Assembly: GCF_937906905.1 (NCBI RefSeq)
Contig: NZ_CALERY010000019.1
Location: 1-60,981, forward strand
DNA: 60,981 nt
Direction: 5' to 3'
Origin: an uncultured Helicobacter sp.
Lineage (GTDB): Bacteria > Campylobacterota > Campylobacteria > Campylobacterales > Helicobacteraceae
The notes under the pieces are model-generated. The model was not told the origin of the DNA, ran no database searches, and saw nothing but the letters and a program-made list of their open reading frames with translations. Both the position numbers and the translations under genes were made by a program. Of this stretch, positions 60,556 to 60,981 are shown piece after piece; position 1 is the stretch's first letter; each line of letters opens with the position of its first letter.

Positions 60556-60981
60556 ATGCCTATATTGCCTACGGGCAAGCATTGCTGCGGGTGTAGTGCG
60601 TGCTTTAGCGCCTGTCCGCACGATAGCATTACTATGGTGCAGGATTTTGAGGGATTTTACTATCCGCGCGTTGATCCCACTACCTGCACCGAGTGTAAAA
60701 GCTGTGAGATTGCTTGCCCGACACTGCCATTCCTAGAGCTGCGTCAAAGCGTGAAAAAAGTCTCGCGTTTCCCATACGATACTGCTAGCGATAAGCTAGA
60801 TTCTCGTGGGATTTTCGTGCGCTTCTCACAAAGTGGCGCAAGCTATTTTGATACCCTAGACTCTAGCCCAAAATCCACACTAGATTCTACTCTTGTCAAA
60901 GACTCCTCTACACAGACAATCCGCTCTCTCATGAAGCTAGATTCTGTGGAATCTAGCGTTAATCTCGCCCCCCCCCCCCCC
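60556..60981 (+). CDS. Ferredoxin-domain protein, F420 hydrogenase/dehydrogenase beta-like (partial)
   Basis: A partial frame of about 142 codons running off the window. Two 4Fe-4S motifs are seen: C10, C13, C16, C20-Pro and C44, C47, C50, C54-Pro. The HCCGCSACFSACP start with DFEGFYYPRVD between the clusters resembles F420 hydrogenase beta-family proteins often found in glycan clusters. A Ser/Asp/Leu-rich stretch follows (about 95-138, LDSSPKSTLDST, KLDSVESSV), made of genomic words in inverted pairs. The gene then enters a run of 14 C (60968-60981), read as prolines. Slippage there could switch the frame. Confidence 0.75.
   Translation, partial: MPILPTGKHCCGCSACFSACPHDSITMVQDFEGFYYPRVDPTTCTECKSCEIACPTLPFLELRQSVKKVSRFPYDTASDKLDSRGIFVRFSQSGASYFDTLDSSPKSTLDSTLVKDSSTQTIRSLMKLDSVESSVNLAPPPP
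60968..60981. repeat. Homopolymeric C tract (14 C) at window end
   Basis: Fourteen consecutive C, inside the open frame of the ferredoxin-domain gene. Poly-C or poly-G tracts of this length are the common phase-variation switch in Helicobacter and Campylobacter. The window ends in the tract, so an assembly break at the repeat is likely and the true length is unknown. Confidence 0.8.

Noticed and set aside
1..60981. tRNA or rRNA genes
   Set aside because: No T-loop-like GGTTCGAATCC block with acceptor pairing and no rRNA segment was seen; a tRNAscan run would settle it.

Overview
The window is a chromosomal segment from a member of the Campylobacterota, most likely a Helicobacter (enterohepatic type or close relative). 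This is inferred from gene content and gene order. Four blocks match gene neighbourhoods I recall from Helicobacter pylori: serS / TPR protein / uvrD / flgA; dcd-accB-accC near pseC; lspA-glmM opposite rpsT-prfA; and topA beside a radical SAM gene. MqnA (futalosine menaquinone route), a PglK/Wzk-like flippase, HypA and a ribosomal operon lacking rpmD (uL30) point the same way. I cannot name the species. The segment is almost fully coding. I saw no tRNA, rRNA, insertion sequence, prophage or CRISPR array.

Layout. 1-540: non-coding, AT-rich, with palindromic and direct repeats. 541-20119: mostly minus-strand housekeeping genes, namely an autotransporter-type outer membrane protein, rplI, flgA-uvrD-TPR protein-serS, hisH-ileS, rpsR-ssb-rpsF, holA-mqnA and dcd. 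Plus-strand islands carry a YgjP-like metallopeptidase and a Fur/PerR regulator followed by a LysE-type exporter. 20283-24218: plus-strand accB-accC (fatty acid synthesis), an unrecognised 246-aa gene and pseC (pseudaminic acid for flagellin glycosylation). 24263-26737: minus-strand secreted protein, lspA, glmM. 26841-28221: rpsT-prfA. 28399-42671: the S10-spc-alpha ribosomal operon, from a near-consensus promoter to a large palindrome after rplQ, including secY, map, infA, rpmJ and rpoA. 42828-52865: plus-strand rhodanese, proC, flippase, typA, nitroreductase, nrdA, purE, a coiled-coil protein and a DUF89 protein. 52920-60379: minus-strand radical SAM gene, topA, CDF transporter, lipoprotein, coiled-coil protein and hypA. 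60556-60981: 5' end of a ferredoxin-domain (F420 hydrogenase beta-like) gene that runs into a 14-C tract at the window end.

The most striking unexplained signal is not a gene. A short word, AGAATC / GATTCT, usually extended to about CTAGAATCYA, recurs at very high density inside genes and between them. It often occurs as closely spaced inverted pairs that form hairpins. Inside genes these sit in linkers, loops and tails and write the same peptides (ESS, LDS, ESSVDS) into unrelated proteins. Between genes they form stem-loops after rplQ and after the flippase gene. This resembles the DNA uptake sequences of Neisseria and Pasteurellaceae. I propose it as a candidate uptake-type or methylation-linked genomic word, to be tested genome-wide.
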